Assembly: GCF_000308455.1 (NCBI RefSeq)
Contig: NZ_BAFP01000106.1
Location: forward strand, 1 to 64,000
Direction: 5' to 3'
DNA from: Nocardia abscessus NBRC 100374
GTDB lineage: Bacteria; Actinomycetota; Actinomycetes; Mycobacteriales; Mycobacteriaceae
Length of the DNA: 64,000 bases
Each line of letters opens with the position of its first letter. Within the stretch, counting starts at the first letter, position 1. The position numbers were made by a program, and so were the translations under genes. Of the stretch, positions 16,742 to 26,110 are shown piece after piece. Below the pieces are notes generated by a model. That model made no database searches. It was not told the DNA's origin and worked only from the letters and a program-made list of their open reading frames with translations.

Positions 16742-17698
16742 TCAGCCCTTGTGCGACTTGACCGCTTCGGTCAGCTGCGGTGCGACGTTGAACAGGTCGC
16801 CCACGATGCCGTAGTCGGCGATCTCGAAGATCGGTGCCTCTTCGTCCTTGTTGACCGCGACGATGGTCTTCGAGGTCTGCATGCCCGCGCGGTGCTGGAT
16901 CGCGCCGGAGATGCCCAGGGCGATGTACAGCTGCGGGGAGACCGTCTTACCGGTCTGGCCGACCTGGAACTGGCCCGGGTAGTAGCCCGAGTCCACCGCG
17001 GCGCGCGAGGCGCCGACGGCCGCGCCGAGCGAGTCGGCCAGCGCCTCGACGACCGAGAAGTTGTCGGCCGAGCCGACGCCGCGGCCACCGGAGACCACGA
17101 TGCCGGCCTCGGTGAGTTCCGGACGGTCACCGGCCACGACCGGCTCGCGCGAGGTCACCTTGACCACGCCTTCTTCCTGCGCGGGCACCTCGACGGTCAC
17201 CTTCTCGCCCGCACCGGCCTGCGCCGAGGCCTCGACGGCGCCCGGGCGGACCGAGATCACCGGCACGTCGCCGGTGGCCTTGGCGTCGACGGTGAACGCG
17301 CCACCGAAGATGGAGTGCACCGCGGTGCCGTCGGACTTCACGTCGATCACGTCGACCAGCAGGCCGGAACCGATGCGGGCGGCGAGGCGGCCCGACACCT
17401 CCTTGCCCTCGGCGGTGGCGGCGACGATGACCGCGGCGGGCGAGGCCGCCTCGGTCAGCCCGGCCAGCACGTCGACCTTCGGGGTCACCAGGTAGTTCTC
17501 CACATCGTCGGACTCGGCGATGTAGATCTTCTCGGCACCCGCGGCGGCCAGCGCCTCGGCCAGCTTCTCGCCGGTGCCCGCCGTGCCGAGCACGACGGCG
17601 GCGGGCTCGCCGAGGGCGCGGGCCGCGGTGAGCAGTTCAGTGCTGACCTTCTTGATCGCACCTTCGGCGTGCTCGACGAGCACAAGTACTTCTGCCAT
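16742..17698 (-). CDS. etfA: Electron transfer flavoprotein alpha subunit
   Basis: 318-aa FAD-carrying subunit of ETF, which accepts electrons from acyl-CoA dehydrogenases and passes them toward menaquinone. The N-terminal half is the ETF alpha/beta domain (MAEVLVLVEHAEG). The C-terminal FAD domain shows VVSGGRGVGSADNF, YYPGQFQVGQTGKTVSPQLY and GISGAIQHRAGM. It matches Rv3028c (fixB) by sequence character and order. It lies 38 bp downstream of etfB with a strong terminator after it. Confidence 0.96.
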   Translation of the reverse strand: MAEVLVLVEHAEGAIKKVSTELLTAARALGEPAAVVLGTAGTGEKLAEALAAAGAEKIYIAESDDVENYLVTPKVDVLAGLTEAASPAAVIVAATAEGKEVSGRLAARIGSGLLVDVIDVKSDGTAVHSIFGGAFTVDAKATGDVPVISVRPGAVEASAQAGAGEKVTVEVPAQEEGVVKVTSREPVVAGDRPELTEAGIVVSGGRGVGSADNFSVVEALADSLGAAVGASRAAVDSGYYPGQFQVGQTGKTVSPQLYIALGISGAIQHRAGMQTSKTIVAVNKDEEAPIFEIADYGIVGDLFNVAPQLTEAVKSHKG

Positions 17699-17736
17699 TT
17701 GTGTTCTCTCCTAGGAAGTCTGCAGCGCTGCCGAGA

Positions 17737-18522
17737 TCAGATGATCTTCTGGCCGATCAGGTACTGGGCGATCTTGGTGCCGCCGTCGCCTTCGTCCGCG
17801 ATCTTCTCGCCCGCGGTGCGCGGGGGCTTCGGCGTGGCCGCGGTGACGGTGGTGCCCGCGTTCGCGACGCCCACGGTCGTCGGGTCGACACCCAGGTCGG
17901 CCAGCGTGAAGGTCTGCACTTCCTTCTTCTTCGCGGCCATGATGCCCTTGAAGGACGGGAAACGCGGCTCGTTGATCTTCTCGGTGACGCTGACGATCGC
18001 CGGCAGGGTGGCCTCCAGCTTGAACACGCCGTCGTCGGTCTCGCGCTCGCCGGTGATCTTCTCGCCGTCGACGGTCAGCTTGCGCAGGTGCGTCAGCTGC
18101 GGCAGGCCCAGGTATTCGGCGATGATCGCGGGCACGGCGCCCGCCCGCCCGTCGGTGGCCTCGTTACCCGCGATGACCAGCTCGACACCTTCGACCTGAC
18201 CGAGCGCACTCGCCAGCACCCACGCCGTCTGCACGGCGTCGGAGCCGTGGATGGCCGGGTCGTTGATGTGGATGGCCTTGTCGGCGCCCATGGACAGCGC
18301 CTTGCGGATGGCCTCGGTGGCGCGGTCCGGACCGGCGGCCAGCACGGTGACCTCGCCGCCCTGGGCCTCCTTGATCAGCAGCGCCTCTTCGACGGCGCGC
18401 TCGTTGATCTCGTCGAGAACGGCGTCGGCGGCCTCGCGGTCGAGGGTGTAGTCACCATCGGTCAGCTTGCGCTCGGACCAAGTGTCGGGAACCTGCTTGA
18501 TGAGTACGACGATGTTCGGCAT
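17737..18522 (-). CDS. etfB: Electron transfer flavoprotein beta subunit
   Basis: 261 aa, the AMP-binding subunit of ETF. It begins MPNIVVLIKQVPDTWSERKL and carries the ETF beta signature VELVIAGNEATDGRAGAVPA, with the downstream recognition-loop region. It pairs with etfA in the same transcript (Rv3029c fixA order). The ATG follows AGGAGGT. A perfect palindrome about 100 bp upstream, in the divergent region with the polysaccharide cluster, may control it. Confidence 0.95.
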   Translation of the reverse strand: MPNIVVLIKQVPDTWSERKLTDGDYTLDREAADAVLDEINERAVEEALLIKEAQGGEVTVLAAGPDRATEAIRKALSMGADKAIHINDPAIHGSDAVQTAWVLASALGQVEGVELVIAGNEATDGRAGAVPAIIAEYLGLPQLTHLRKLTVDGEKITGERETDDGVFKLEATLPAIVSVTEKINEPRFPSFKGIMAAKKKEVQTFTLADLGVDPTTVGVANAGTTVTAATPKPPRTAGEKIADEGDGGTKIAQYLIGQKII

Positions 18523-18624
18523 CGGTCTTCGTCGACCTCCTGTTCTGGTTACGCGTATGTGGTGGTCGCACGAGCTGCGCCGTACGTCCGGGTGGGTGGC
18601 TCAGGCCGTGACATTACCTTACGT

Positions 18625-18646
18625 TAAGTTACCCGTGGGTAACTTA
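18625..18646. promoter_or_regulatory. Perfect 22-bp palindrome in the etfB / polysaccharide divergent promoter
   Basis: TAAGTTACCC and GGGTAACTTA flank GT. The site lies 103 bp upstream of etfB and 141 bp upstream of the methyltransferase gene. Full symmetry, AT-rich ends and position between divergent transcripts suggest a TetR-type operator, possibly sensing lipid or CoA state since it fronts etfBA. The regulator is not identified. Confidence 0.6.
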
Positions 18647-18786
18647 GTGGCTTCTCTCTCACAAGTGGTTACCACGCGATACAGTGCGCCGGTTCGGCGA
18701 CCCCTTCCAGGGCCGTCCGAAGCCGCGCTTCGGGGCCGACCGGGTGGGGTGTCCCGCGCGGATGCCGTGCCAGTAACGTCGGAACG

Positions 18787-19605
18787 ATGAGCGAGGCTGT
18801 GATCCCTGCCGCAGTGGTCGACCCGACCGGTATCAGCGCGGACCCCGAGACGAGCACCGGCGCCGTCGAACCGCTGCCGCTGACCGGCGAGCGCACCGTC
18901 CCCGGCATCGCCGAGGAGAACTACTGGTTCCGCAGGCACGAGATCGCCTACGCCCGGCTGCTCGACCGCTGCGCCGGGAAGACCGTGCTGGAGGCGGGGT
19001 CCGGGGAGGGCTACGGCGCGGACATGATCGCCGAGGTGGCCGGCAAGGTGATCGGCCTCGACTACGACACCAGCGCCGTCGAGCACGTGCGCGCACGGTA
19101 CCCGCGCGTGGAGATGATCCAGGGCAACCTCGCCGAACTGCCGCTGGAGGACGCCTCGGTCGACGTCGTGGTGAACTTCCAAGTGATCGAGCATCTCTGG
19201 GACCAGTCCCAGTTCCTGCGGGAATGCCTGCGCGTGCTGCGGCCCGGCGGCGAACTGCTGATCAGCACGCCCAACCGGATCACCTTCTCCCCCGGCCGCG
19301 ACACTCCGCTCAACCCGTTCCACACCAGGGAACTGAACGCGGCCGAGCTGACCGAACTGCTGGTCGACGCCGGTTTCGAGGTCTCCAGGATGGTCGGCGT
19401 GCACCACGGCCCCGGACTGAAAGCCTTGGACGCAAAGCACGGCGGGTCGTTCATCGACGCCCAGATCGAACGGGCGCTGGCCGGAGAGCCCTGGCCGCCC
19501 GAACTGACCGAGGACGTCGCGCGCGTCACGGTGGAGGACTTCGTGCTGGTCGAGGCGGACATCGACGCGAGCTTGGATCTGGTCGCCATCGCGGTGAAGC
19601 CTTGA
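18787..19605 (+). CDS. SAM-dependent methyltransferase of MGLP-type polysaccharide cluster (Rv3030-like)
   Basis: 272-aa class I methyltransferase. The SAM motif is VLEAGSGEGYGADMIA, then IGLDYDTSAVEHV, and VDVVVNFQVIEHLWDQ followed by LRVLRPGGELLISTPNR. It is the first gene of a three-gene run with GH57 and GT4 genes. Gene order matches Rv3030-Rv3032, implicated in 6-O-methylglucose lipopolysaccharide synthesis, so it probably methylates glucose hydroxyls. Which position cannot be told. Its stop overlaps a TTG start of the next gene. Confidence 0.9.
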   Translation: MSEAVIPAAVVDPTGISADPETSTGAVEPLPLTGERTVPGIAEENYWFRRHEIAYARLLDRCAGKTVLEAGSGEGYGADMIAEVAGKVIGLDYDTSAVEHVRARYPRVEMIQGNLAELPLEDASVDVVVNFQVIEHLWDQSQFLRECLRVLRPGGELLISTPNRITFSPGRDTPLNPFHTRELNAAELTELLVDAGFEVSRMVGVHHGPGLKALDAKHGGSFIDAQIERALAGEPWPPELTEDVARVTVEDFVLVEADIDASLDLVAIAVKP

Positions 19606-21269
19606 CCGATCGCAGTACCGTGCCCGGCGGGCACGCCGCAAGCCCCGTGCCGGGCCAGTTCACCCTGGTCTTGCACTCCCACCTGCCCTGGCTGGCCCAT
19701 CACGGCCGCTGGCCGGTCGGCGAGGAATGGCTCTACCAGTCCTGGGCCGCCTCCTACCTGCCCGTGGTGGAGGTCCTGCGCACGCTCGCCGCGGAGGGCC
19801 GTTCGCATCTGCTCAGCCTCGGCATCACTCCGGTGCTCGCGGCGCAGCTGGACGATCCGCACTGCCTGGCGGGCATGCACCACTGGCTGGGCAACTGGCA
19901 GCTGCGCGCCGACGAGGCCGCCATGGCGGGCAATGTCGCGCTGGGCAGGCACGAACACCGCCTGGCCGCCGCGGCGCTGGCCGAGTTCGAGCAGCACTGG
20001 CGGCACGGCGCGGCGCCGGTCTGGCGCGCGCTCGTCGACGCGGAGACCATCGAGCTGCTCGGCGGCCCGCTGGCCCACCCGTTCCAGCCGCTGTTGGATC
20101 CGCGACTGCGCCAGTTCCAGCTCACCGAGGGCCTGGCGGACGCTCGACACCGCTGGGGCCGCACACCCACCGGCATCTGGGCGCCGGAATGCGGATACAC
20201 CCCGGGCATGGAGGCCGGTTACGCCGCCGCCGGTGTGACACATTTCATGGTCGACGGTCCCGCGCTGCGCGGCGACACCACGCTCGGCCGTCCGGTGTGG
20301 GATTCCGATGTGGTCGCGTTCGGCCGCGATCTGCAGGTGAGCTACCGGGTCTGGTCCCCCAAGTCGGGCTACCCCGGCCACGCCGCCTACCGTGACTTTC
20401 ATCACTATGACCATGCGACGGGTCTCAAACCCGCCCGGGTCACCGGCAAGACCGTCGCCGGCCCGGACAAGGCTCCCTACGATCCCGCACTGGCCGCCGC
20501 CACGGTCAGCCGGGACGTGGAGGACTTCGTGCGGACCGTCCGAGAGCGGTTGATCTCCGAGTCCGAGCGGATCGGGCGGCCCGCCCTCGTCGTCGCGGCG
20601 TTCGACACCGAACTGTTCGGTCACTGGTGGCACGAGGGGCCGCAATGGCTCGCGCAGGTGCTGCGCGCGCTGCCCGAGGCAGGCGTCACCGTGGGCACCC
20701 TCGACGACGCGCGAACCCGCGGTTACCTGGGCGAACCGGTGCCGCTGGCCGACTCGTCCTGGGGTTCGGGCAAGGACTGGCGGGTGTGGGCGGGCGAGCA
20801 GGTCCGCGATCTGGTCGAGCTGAACGACGACATCGTGCGGCTGACTCTCGACACCGTCGACAAGATGCGCGCGGCGCAGGGCGGCGCCCCCGGTCTGCGC
20901 GACCAGGTGGCCGATCAGCTGCTGCGCGAGGCGATCCTGACCGTCTCCAGCGACTGGGCGTTCATGGTCAGCAAGGACTCCGCCGCGGGCTACGCGCGCG
21001 ACCGCGCGCACCGCCACGCGCACGCGGTGCGGGAAATCGCCGCGGCCGTCGGGGCGGGCCAAGTCGCCAAAGCACGGCAGTTGGCGGCAGGATGGGGGGC
21101 GGCTGACGGACTCTTCCCCGGCGTGGACGCGCGACGACTCACCTCCGCGGGGTCCGTACCCAGCGTCACCGGGGCGATATCCGCCGCCGCGCCAGGACCG
21201 GGCCCCGCCACCGCGGACCACGGACCGGAACCGGCGGACCCGGGCTCGGCCGCAGAAGGACTTGCATGA
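19602..21269 (+). CDS. GH57 family 1,4-alpha-glucan branching enzyme (Rv3031-like)
   Basis: 555 aa. GH57 motif 1 is HSHLPWLAHHGRWPVGEEWL. The catalytic glutamate lies in GIWAPECGYTPG (about residue 195), and the acid Asp in AAFDTELFGHWW (about 335). A C-terminal helical domain of branching-enzyme type follows. In mycobacteria the orthologue builds branches on the MGLP or glucan chain. The start is uncertain: the TTG at 19602 overlaps the preceding stop (TTGA), while the GTG at 19620 and another at 19647 are in frame. It overlaps the next gene by four bases, so the three enzymes are made together. Confidence 0.92.
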   Translation: MTDRSTVPGGHAASPVPGQFTLVLHSHLPWLAHHGRWPVGEEWLYQSWAASYLPVVEVLRTLAAEGRSHLLSLGITPVLAAQLDDPHCLAGMHHWLGNWQLRADEAAMAGNVALGRHEHRLAAAALAEFEQHWRHGAAPVWRALVDAETIELLGGPLAHPFQPLLDPRLRQFQLTEGLADARHRWGRTPTGIWAPECGYTPGMEAGYAAAGVTHFMVDGPALRGDTTLGRPVWDSDVVAFGRDLQVSYRVWSPKSGYPGHAAYRDFHHYDHATGLKPARVTGKTVAGPDKAPYDPALAAATVSRDVEDFVRTVRERLISESERIGRPALVVAAFDTELFGHWWHEGPQWLAQVLRALPEAGVTVGTLDDARTRGYLGEPVPLADSSWGSGKDWRVWAGEQVRDLVELNDDIVRLTLDTVDKMRAAQGGAPGLRDQVADQLLREAILTVSSDWAFMVSKDSAAGYARDRAHRHAHAVREIAAAVGAGQVAKARQLAAGWGAADGLFPGVDARRLTSAGSVPSVTGAISAAAPGPGPATADHGPEPADPGSAAEGLA

Positions 21270-22519
21270 AGATTTTGATGGTGTCGTGGGAGTACCCACC
21301 GGTCGTGGTGGGCGGGCTCGGCAGGCACGTGCATCACCTCGCCGTCGAACTGGCCGCGGGGGGCCATGAGGTGGTCGTCCTGTCCCGCCGGCCCTCCGGC
21401 ACCGACTCCTCGACGCATCCCACCCACTCCTACATCGCCGACGGGGTGCTGGTGGTGGCGGTCGCGGAGGACCCACCGCTGTTCGACTTCGGCGAGGACA
21501 TGCTCGCCTGGACGCTGGCCATGGGCCATGGCATGGTGCGCGCGGGCGTCGCCCTGGGCAAGCCGGGCATCGGCGACGGCTGGACGCCCGACGTGGTGCA
21601 CGCGCACGACTGGCTGGTCGCCCACCCCGGCATCGCCCTGGCCGAGTACTACGACGTGCCGCTGGTGTCGACCATCCACGCCACCGAGGCCGGGCGGCAC
21701 AGCGGCTGGGTCGCGGGCAAAGTCAACAAACAGGTGCACTCGGTGGAGTGGTGGCTCGCCAACGAATCCGACGCGCTGATCACCTGCTCCTCGTCCATGC
21801 AGGACGAAGTCGAGCGGCTCTACGGTCCGGAGCGGATCCCGATGACGGTGATCCGCAACGGAATCGACGTGGGCGCGTGGACGTTTCGTCCGCGCTCGCC
21901 GCGCAGCGGTCCGCCGCGGCTGCTGTACGTGGGCAGGCTGGAGTACGAGAAGGGCGTGCAGGACGCGATCGCCGCGTTGCCGCGCATCCGCCGGGCCCAC
22001 CCCGGCACCACGCTGACCGTGGCGGGCGTCGGCACCCAGTTCGAGTGGTTGCGCGAGCGCGCCCGGGTGCACCGCGTCGCCCGCGCGGTGACCTTCGCCG
22101 GTCAGCTCGACCACGCGGAACTGCTCGGCTGGCTGCACGGCGCCGACGCGATCGTGCTGCCCAGCCGGTACGAGCCCTTCGGGATCGTCGCCCTCGAGGC
22201 GGCCGCGGCGGGCACCCCGCTGATCACCTCGACGGCCGGTGGCCTGGGCGAGGCCGTGATCGACGGCGTCACCGGCGCCTCGTTCGCGCCCGCGGACGTG
22301 GACGGCTTGGTCGAGGCGGTCCGCGCCACCCTCGACGACCCCCCCGCCGCGCAACAGCGGGCCTACGCCGCCCGGGACCGGCTGACCGCCGATTTCGCGT
22401 GGGACGTGGTGGCCGCGGAAACCGCCCAGGTGTACCAGTCGGCCAAGCGGCGGGTACGCAACCCGCTGGGCCGCCCGACCATCGTGGAACGTCCGCTGCC
22501 GGAACGCGATCCGAAGTAG
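21266..22519 (+). CDS. GT4 alpha-1,4-glucosyltransferase (Rv3032-like)
   Basis: 417-aa retaining GT-B glycosyltransferase. The N-terminus is MKILMVSWEYPPVVVGGLGR, a glycogen-synthase-like donor/acceptor loop. The C-terminal domain has LLYVGRLEYEKGVQDAI and the conserved EPFGIVALEAAAAGTPLI (E-x7-E motif). Rv3032 elongates the alpha-1,4-glucan chain of MGLP and contributes to capsular glucan. The ATG lies in an ATGA overlap with the GH57 gene. An acceptor or NDP-glucose preference cannot be read from sequence. Confidence 0.93.
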   Translation: MKILMVSWEYPPVVVGGLGRHVHHLAVELAAGGHEVVVLSRRPSGTDSSTHPTHSYIADGVLVVAVAEDPPLFDFGEDMLAWTLAMGHGMVRAGVALGKPGIGDGWTPDVVHAHDWLVAHPGIALAEYYDVPLVSTIHATEAGRHSGWVAGKVNKQVHSVEWWLANESDALITCSSSMQDEVERLYGPERIPMTVIRNGIDVGAWTFRPRSPRSGPPRLLYVGRLEYEKGVQDAIAALPRIRRAHPGTTLTVAGVGTQFEWLRERARVHRVARAVTFAGQLDHAELLGWLHGADAIVLPSRYEPFGIVALEAAAAGTPLITSTAGGLGEAVIDGVTGASFAPADVDGLVEAVRATLDDPPAAQQRAYAARDRLTADFAWDVVAAETAQVYQSAKRRVRNPLGRPTIVERPLPERDPK

Positions 22520-22531
22520 CCCCGCCCGGGG

Positions 22532-23077
22532 TCAGGCCGCGAGCTTCTTGACGATGCGCTCGACGGTGAGCCAGGTGCGGGTGGTGATGTCTTTGCCGTA
22601 CGTCTTGTCCAGCCAGGCCATGAAGTCCGGCGTCTTGCCCGGCTCGCTGTTGTCGATGACGGCGAGGAAGGCGCGCGCGGCCTCGTCGTAGCCCACGATC
22701 CGGGTGAGCGGGTCGGGTTGCTCGGGCAGGGTGGCCGGCGCCTTGGCTTCGTCCTTGAGGAACGTCGCGATAAGGTACGTCCCGCGCCCGTGGGTCAGGC
22801 CGGGGAACGGGTCGCTGTCCAGCAGCGCGCGCAGTTCGTCGTGGCTGCGGATGATCGTGCCGCCGCCGATCCCGAGTTCGCGGACCAATGCCTGCTGGAT
22901 GCGCTCCTCCAGCGCGGGTACGTCGGTCTCCGCGCTGTGGAACACGATGTTGCCGCTGGCCAGCACCGAACCGACGCCCTCGAAACCGAGCGACTCGAAC
23001 ACCGCACGTAGCTTCTCGTTGCTCATGTTCGGATTGCTCGGCGCGATCCCGCGCAACAGGGCGGCGTAGGCAGTCAT
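22532..23077 (-). CDS. DUF1697 family protein
   Basis: 181 aa with the DUF1697 layout: MTAYAALLRGIAPSNPNMSN, FESLGFEGVGSVLASGNIVF, LIATFLKDEA and WLDKTYGKDITTRTW. Members are small cytoplasmic proteins of unknown role. The ATG at 23077 gives the family's standard start; upstream in-frame sequence does not match. It converges with the GT4 gene, with a short GC hairpin (CCCCGCCCGGGG) between them. Its relation to the polysaccharide cluster may be only positional. Confidence 0.85.
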   Translation of the reverse strand: MTAYAALLRGIAPSNPNMSNEKLRAVFESLGFEGVGSVLASGNIVFHSAETDVPALEERIQQALVRELGIGGGTIIRSHDELRALLDSDPFPGLTHGRGTYLIATFLKDEAKAPATLPEQPDPLTRIVGYDEAARAFLAVIDNSEPGKTPDFMAWLDKTYGKDITTRTWLTVERIVKKLAA

Positions 23078-23152
23078 ACCGGCGAACCTACTCGCCCGCA
23101 CCGACGAAGCCGCGCGTCCACCGAGCGGCCACCCAGCCGAGCAGCGCACCGG

Positions 23153-23902
23153 TCAGGCGGACTGCGTGGCCCCGTTCTTCTTGCGCGCGATGTCCTCCAG
23201 CGCCGCAAGGTATTCGGCCCGCTGCTCGGCTCCGGCCTCCCAGGCCGCCTTGCGGTTCTTGACCACCTTGGCCGGTGCGCCGACGGCGATGCTGTAGTCC
23301 GGGATCTCGCCCTTGACGACAGCGTGCGCGCCGAGCACGCAGCCGCGGCCGACGCTGGTCTCGCGCAGCACGGTCACCTTGGCGGCGATCCAGGTGTCGG
23401 GGCCGATGCGGACCGGGCTCTTCACGATGCCCTGATCCTTGATCGGAACGTTGATGTCGTCCATCTTGTGGTCGAAGTCGCAGATGTAGCACCAGTCGGC
23501 GACCAGGGTCGATTCACCGATCTCGATGTCGAGGTAGGTGTTGACGACGTTGTCCTTGCCGAACACCACCTTGTCGCCGATGCGCAGCGAGCCCTCGTGG
23601 CAGCGGATCGCGTTGCCGTCGCCGATGTGCACCCAGCGGCCGATCTCCATCCGGCTCAGTTCAGGCGTCGCGTGGATCTCCACGCGCCGGCCGAGGAAGA
23701 CCATGCCGCGCAGGACGATGTGCGGGTTGGCCAGGCGGAACTTGAGCAGCCGGTAGTAACGCACCAGATACCAGGGCGTGTACGCCCGGTTCGCGAGCAC
23801 CCAGCGCAGCGACGCCGGCGTCAGAAAACGCGCCTGCTGCGGATCCCGGCGGCGCGATCCCCGCCAGCGCGAGCGCAACGGTGCGCCCCACATGCTCGTC
23901 AC
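23153..23902 (-). CDS. Hexapeptide-repeat acyl/acetyltransferase (Rv3034c-like)
   Basis: 249 aa with a left-handed beta-helix of hexapeptide repeats (IGDGNAIRCHEGSLRIGDKV, VRIGPDTWIAAKVTVLRETS, VGRGCVLGAHAVVKGEIPDY, IAVGAPAKVVKNRK), as in sugar O-acetyltransferases. By position it corresponds to Rv3034c, proposed to acylate the MGLP polymer. The GTG at 23902 follows GGAGAG and gives VTSMWGAPLRSRWRG. It faces away from the beta-propeller lipoprotein gene on the other strand. Confidence 0.87.
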   Translation of the reverse strand: MTSMWGAPLRSRWRGSRRRDPQQARFLTPASLRWVLANRAYTPWYLVRYYRLLKFRLANPHIVLRGMVFLGRRVEIHATPELSRMEIGRWVHIGDGNAIRCHEGSLRIGDKVVFGKDNVVNTYLDIEIGESTLVADWCYICDFDHKMDDINVPIKDQGIVKSPVRIGPDTWIAAKVTVLRETSVGRGCVLGAHAVVKGEIPDYSIAVGAPAKVVKNRKAAWEAGAEQRAEYLAALEDIARKKNGATQSA

Positions 23903-24105
23903 GAACGGCTCTCCTGTCGTGGTCCTACCGGCCGTCGTCCGCCTCGGCGGCGACGGATAGAGCCTATCGCCCGGGACGAGCGCCGCGACGGGCACCCGCG
24001 CCGACAACGCCGGGACTCGTTCACCCCGCATACGGGCCTCCCGTACAGTGACTCGTGCGCCGGAGACGGCGACGGCGAACGCCAACTACGACAGGAGTAC
24101 GGCAG

Positions 24106-25443
24106 GTGCGAAGCGGCGGCGTACTGGCTACTTCCATGTGGCGACCGTCCCGGAAACGTGCCGCGGCCGTACTGGCCGTGCTGGTCACGGGCGGCGCGCT
24201 GGCATTGACCGGCTGCGGCACCGACTACGACGACATCACGGTCGGCACCGGCAAGGGCTGGACCGCCGCCTACCACGACGGCCGCAACAGCGGCACCAGC
24301 CCGGTCAGCGGATCGCGGAAGGTCGCGCTGAACTGGTCGCGCCCGGTCGGCGGACCTATCGCCCAGCCGGTCACGCTGGGGCCCGACAGCCAGCTGTTCG
24401 TCACCACGCGGCTGCCGAACTGCTCGATCTTCTCTTTCCAGATGGCCACCGGCCGCAAACGGTTCTGCAATGCCTTGGGGTCGAGCGCGATCGCCGCGCC
24501 GTCGGCGGTCGACGGGATGACCAACGTCTACGTCGGCGACGACAGCAGGGTGATCTCGTTCAACTACCTGGGGCAGCCGCGGTGGGCCACACCCGTCGCG
24601 GGGACGCCGGTCTCGGTGCAGTTCACCGGCGACGGAAAACTGCTGACGGTCACGCAATCCGGCCAGGTCGACGTGCTGTCGCGGCAGACCGGCGATCGAA
24701 TGGTGCCGACCGTGCAACTGCTCGGCGAGCCGGACTTCCTCGCCCACGCCGGCCTCAGCTGGCCTGCCGCGGGTCAGGGACTGGACGACTGCGCCGCCGG
24801 TGGGCCGCAGTGCCCCGTCGCGAACATCTCCCCGATCGACACCGCCAGCGGCCGTTTCTACGTGACGTTGTGGCAGCCGGGGCGGCCCGCCGCCGCCTTG
24901 GTCGCGCTGCGCTACGCCGACGGCAAGGTCGAGCAGCAGTGGCGCGCCGAACTGCTGCAGCGCGGCAGCGCGACCAGCCCGGCCCTGTCCGCCGACGGCG
25001 GCACCCTCTACGTCGGCGACAACAGCAATCGGCTGATCGCCCTCGATACCGCCGACGGGCGGACCAAGTGGGTCCACCAGTTGGAGTGGTCGCCGCGCGG
25101 CGGAATCTCGGTGTCCGGCGACGGCCTGATCATCCCGTCCGGCGACGACGGCTACCTGCTCGCGCTGCGCGACAACGGTGACGCGGTCGAAACCGTCTGG
25201 GAGCGAAAGGACCTCGCGCTGCGCGGCCCTGCGGCGCAGACGGCGGGCGACACCGGATACGCGGCCGCGGCGATCGGTGACGGCCTCAACCTCGTCACCT
25301 TCGACGCGCGCACCGGGGCCACCATCGACTCCGACGTCCTGCCGGGCGCGAAGGGGACCGTCACGGGCACGTCGGTGGGCTCGAAGGGCGAGGTCGTGGT
25401 CGCCACCCGGATCGGCGAGATCTTCGCGTTCGAACCGGAGTAG
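24106..25443 (+). CDS. PQQ-like beta-propeller lipoprotein (Rv3035-like)
   Basis: 445 aa. The start GTG lies behind AGGAG. Residues about 13-37 form a lipoprotein signal ending in LALTGC with Cys37 as the lipidated residue. The rest consists of repeated blades with PQQ/quinoprotein-type strands (VYVGDDSRVISFNYLGQPRW, LYVGDNSNRLIALDTADGRT, GDDGYLLALRDNGD). No enzymatic residues are evident, so it is probably a scaffold or binding protein on the outer face of the membrane. Its role in the polysaccharide cluster is unknown; it is the Rv3035 position homologue. Confidence 0.85.
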   Translation: MRSGGVLATSMWRPSRKRAAAVLAVLVTGGALALTGCGTDYDDITVGTGKGWTAAYHDGRNSGTSPVSGSRKVALNWSRPVGGPIAQPVTLGPDSQLFVTTRLPNCSIFSFQMATGRKRFCNALGSSAIAAPSAVDGMTNVYVGDDSRVISFNYLGQPRWATPVAGTPVSVQFTGDGKLLTVTQSGQVDVLSRQTGDRMVPTVQLLGEPDFLAHAGLSWPAAGQGLDDCAAGGPQCPVANISPIDTASGRFYVTLWQPGRPAAALVALRYADGKVEQQWRAELLQRGSATSPALSADGGTLYVGDNSNRLIALDTADGRTKWVHQLEWSPRGGISVSGDGLIIPSGDDGYLLALRDNGDAVETVWERKDLALRGPAAQTAGDTGYAAAAIGDGLNLVTFDARTGATIDSDVLPGAKGTVTGTSVGSKGEVVVATRIGEIFAFEPE

Positions 25444-25487
25444 AGTCACCTCGATCTTGTTGTGTTCTGGCTCGAGCGGGGGGAACT

Positions 25488-26084
25488 ATGGCCAGGGGCG
25501 GAATTCTCGCGCGGCTCGGTAAGGCGACCGTAGTCGCGATCGCTCTACTCACGTCTACCGCCGCGTGCGCTGCCACGGTCGACGGGCATCCGGTGGCAGT
25601 GCCGCGAAGCCCGGCCGCGACCACACCGGCGAAGGTGACCGACGAGCCGTTCGTCGAACACGCCGTCGACGACGAGTGCGTGCTCAGCGGTGCGGAGATC
25701 AGCGCGCTCGCGGGCGTGAGCCTCGGCGACGGGCGGGACACCAGCACCAAACGCGACGACGGTTCCTATGGTCGAAGCTGCACCTACTACCTCACAGCCG
25801 GTGGCATCCTGTCCTTCACCGCATCCATCAAAGTGATGCGGCCACAACAGGGTTCGGTGACCGACGCGACCATCGCGCGGCTGACGAATCCGACCACCCG
25901 CAAACTCTCGGGGATCGGGCGATCGGTCCTCATCGACCCGAAGCCGGACTTCCCGCAGGCATGGGTCCTCACCGACCGGTTCGCTGTCCGCATCTTTCTC
26001 GTCGGCGGCAATCTGGCCACCCCGCCGACCGACCAGCGGTGGGCGGCCGCTGCGCGACTCGTCGTGGCCGAACTTCCCGCGTAG
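25488..26084 (+). CDS. Putative lipoprotein, DUF3558-like
   Basis: 198 aa. The N-terminus has a short basic stretch and hydrophobic core VVAIALLTSTAAC with Cys27 as the lipobox Cys, so it is exported and lipidated. The mature part has two further cysteines (DDECVLSGAEISALAG, SYGRSCTYYLTAGG) spaced as in DUF3558-type actinobacterial lipoproteins. The ATG follows GGGGGGA. It is not obviously part of the conserved mycobacterial order, where a different secreted protein (TB22.2) lies here. Confidence 0.72.
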   Translation: MARGGILARLGKATVVAIALLTSTAACAATVDGHPVAVPRSPAATTPAKVTDEPFVEHAVDDECVLSGAEISALAGVSLGDGRDTSTKRDDGSYGRSCTYYLTAGGILSFTASIKVMRPQQGSVTDATIARLTNPTTRKLSGIGRSVLIDPKPDFPQAWVLTDRFAVRIFLVGGNLATPPTDQRWAAAARLVVAELPA

Positions 26085-26110
26085 GAGCGCTTCGAGCGAA
26101 CACCCGATGA

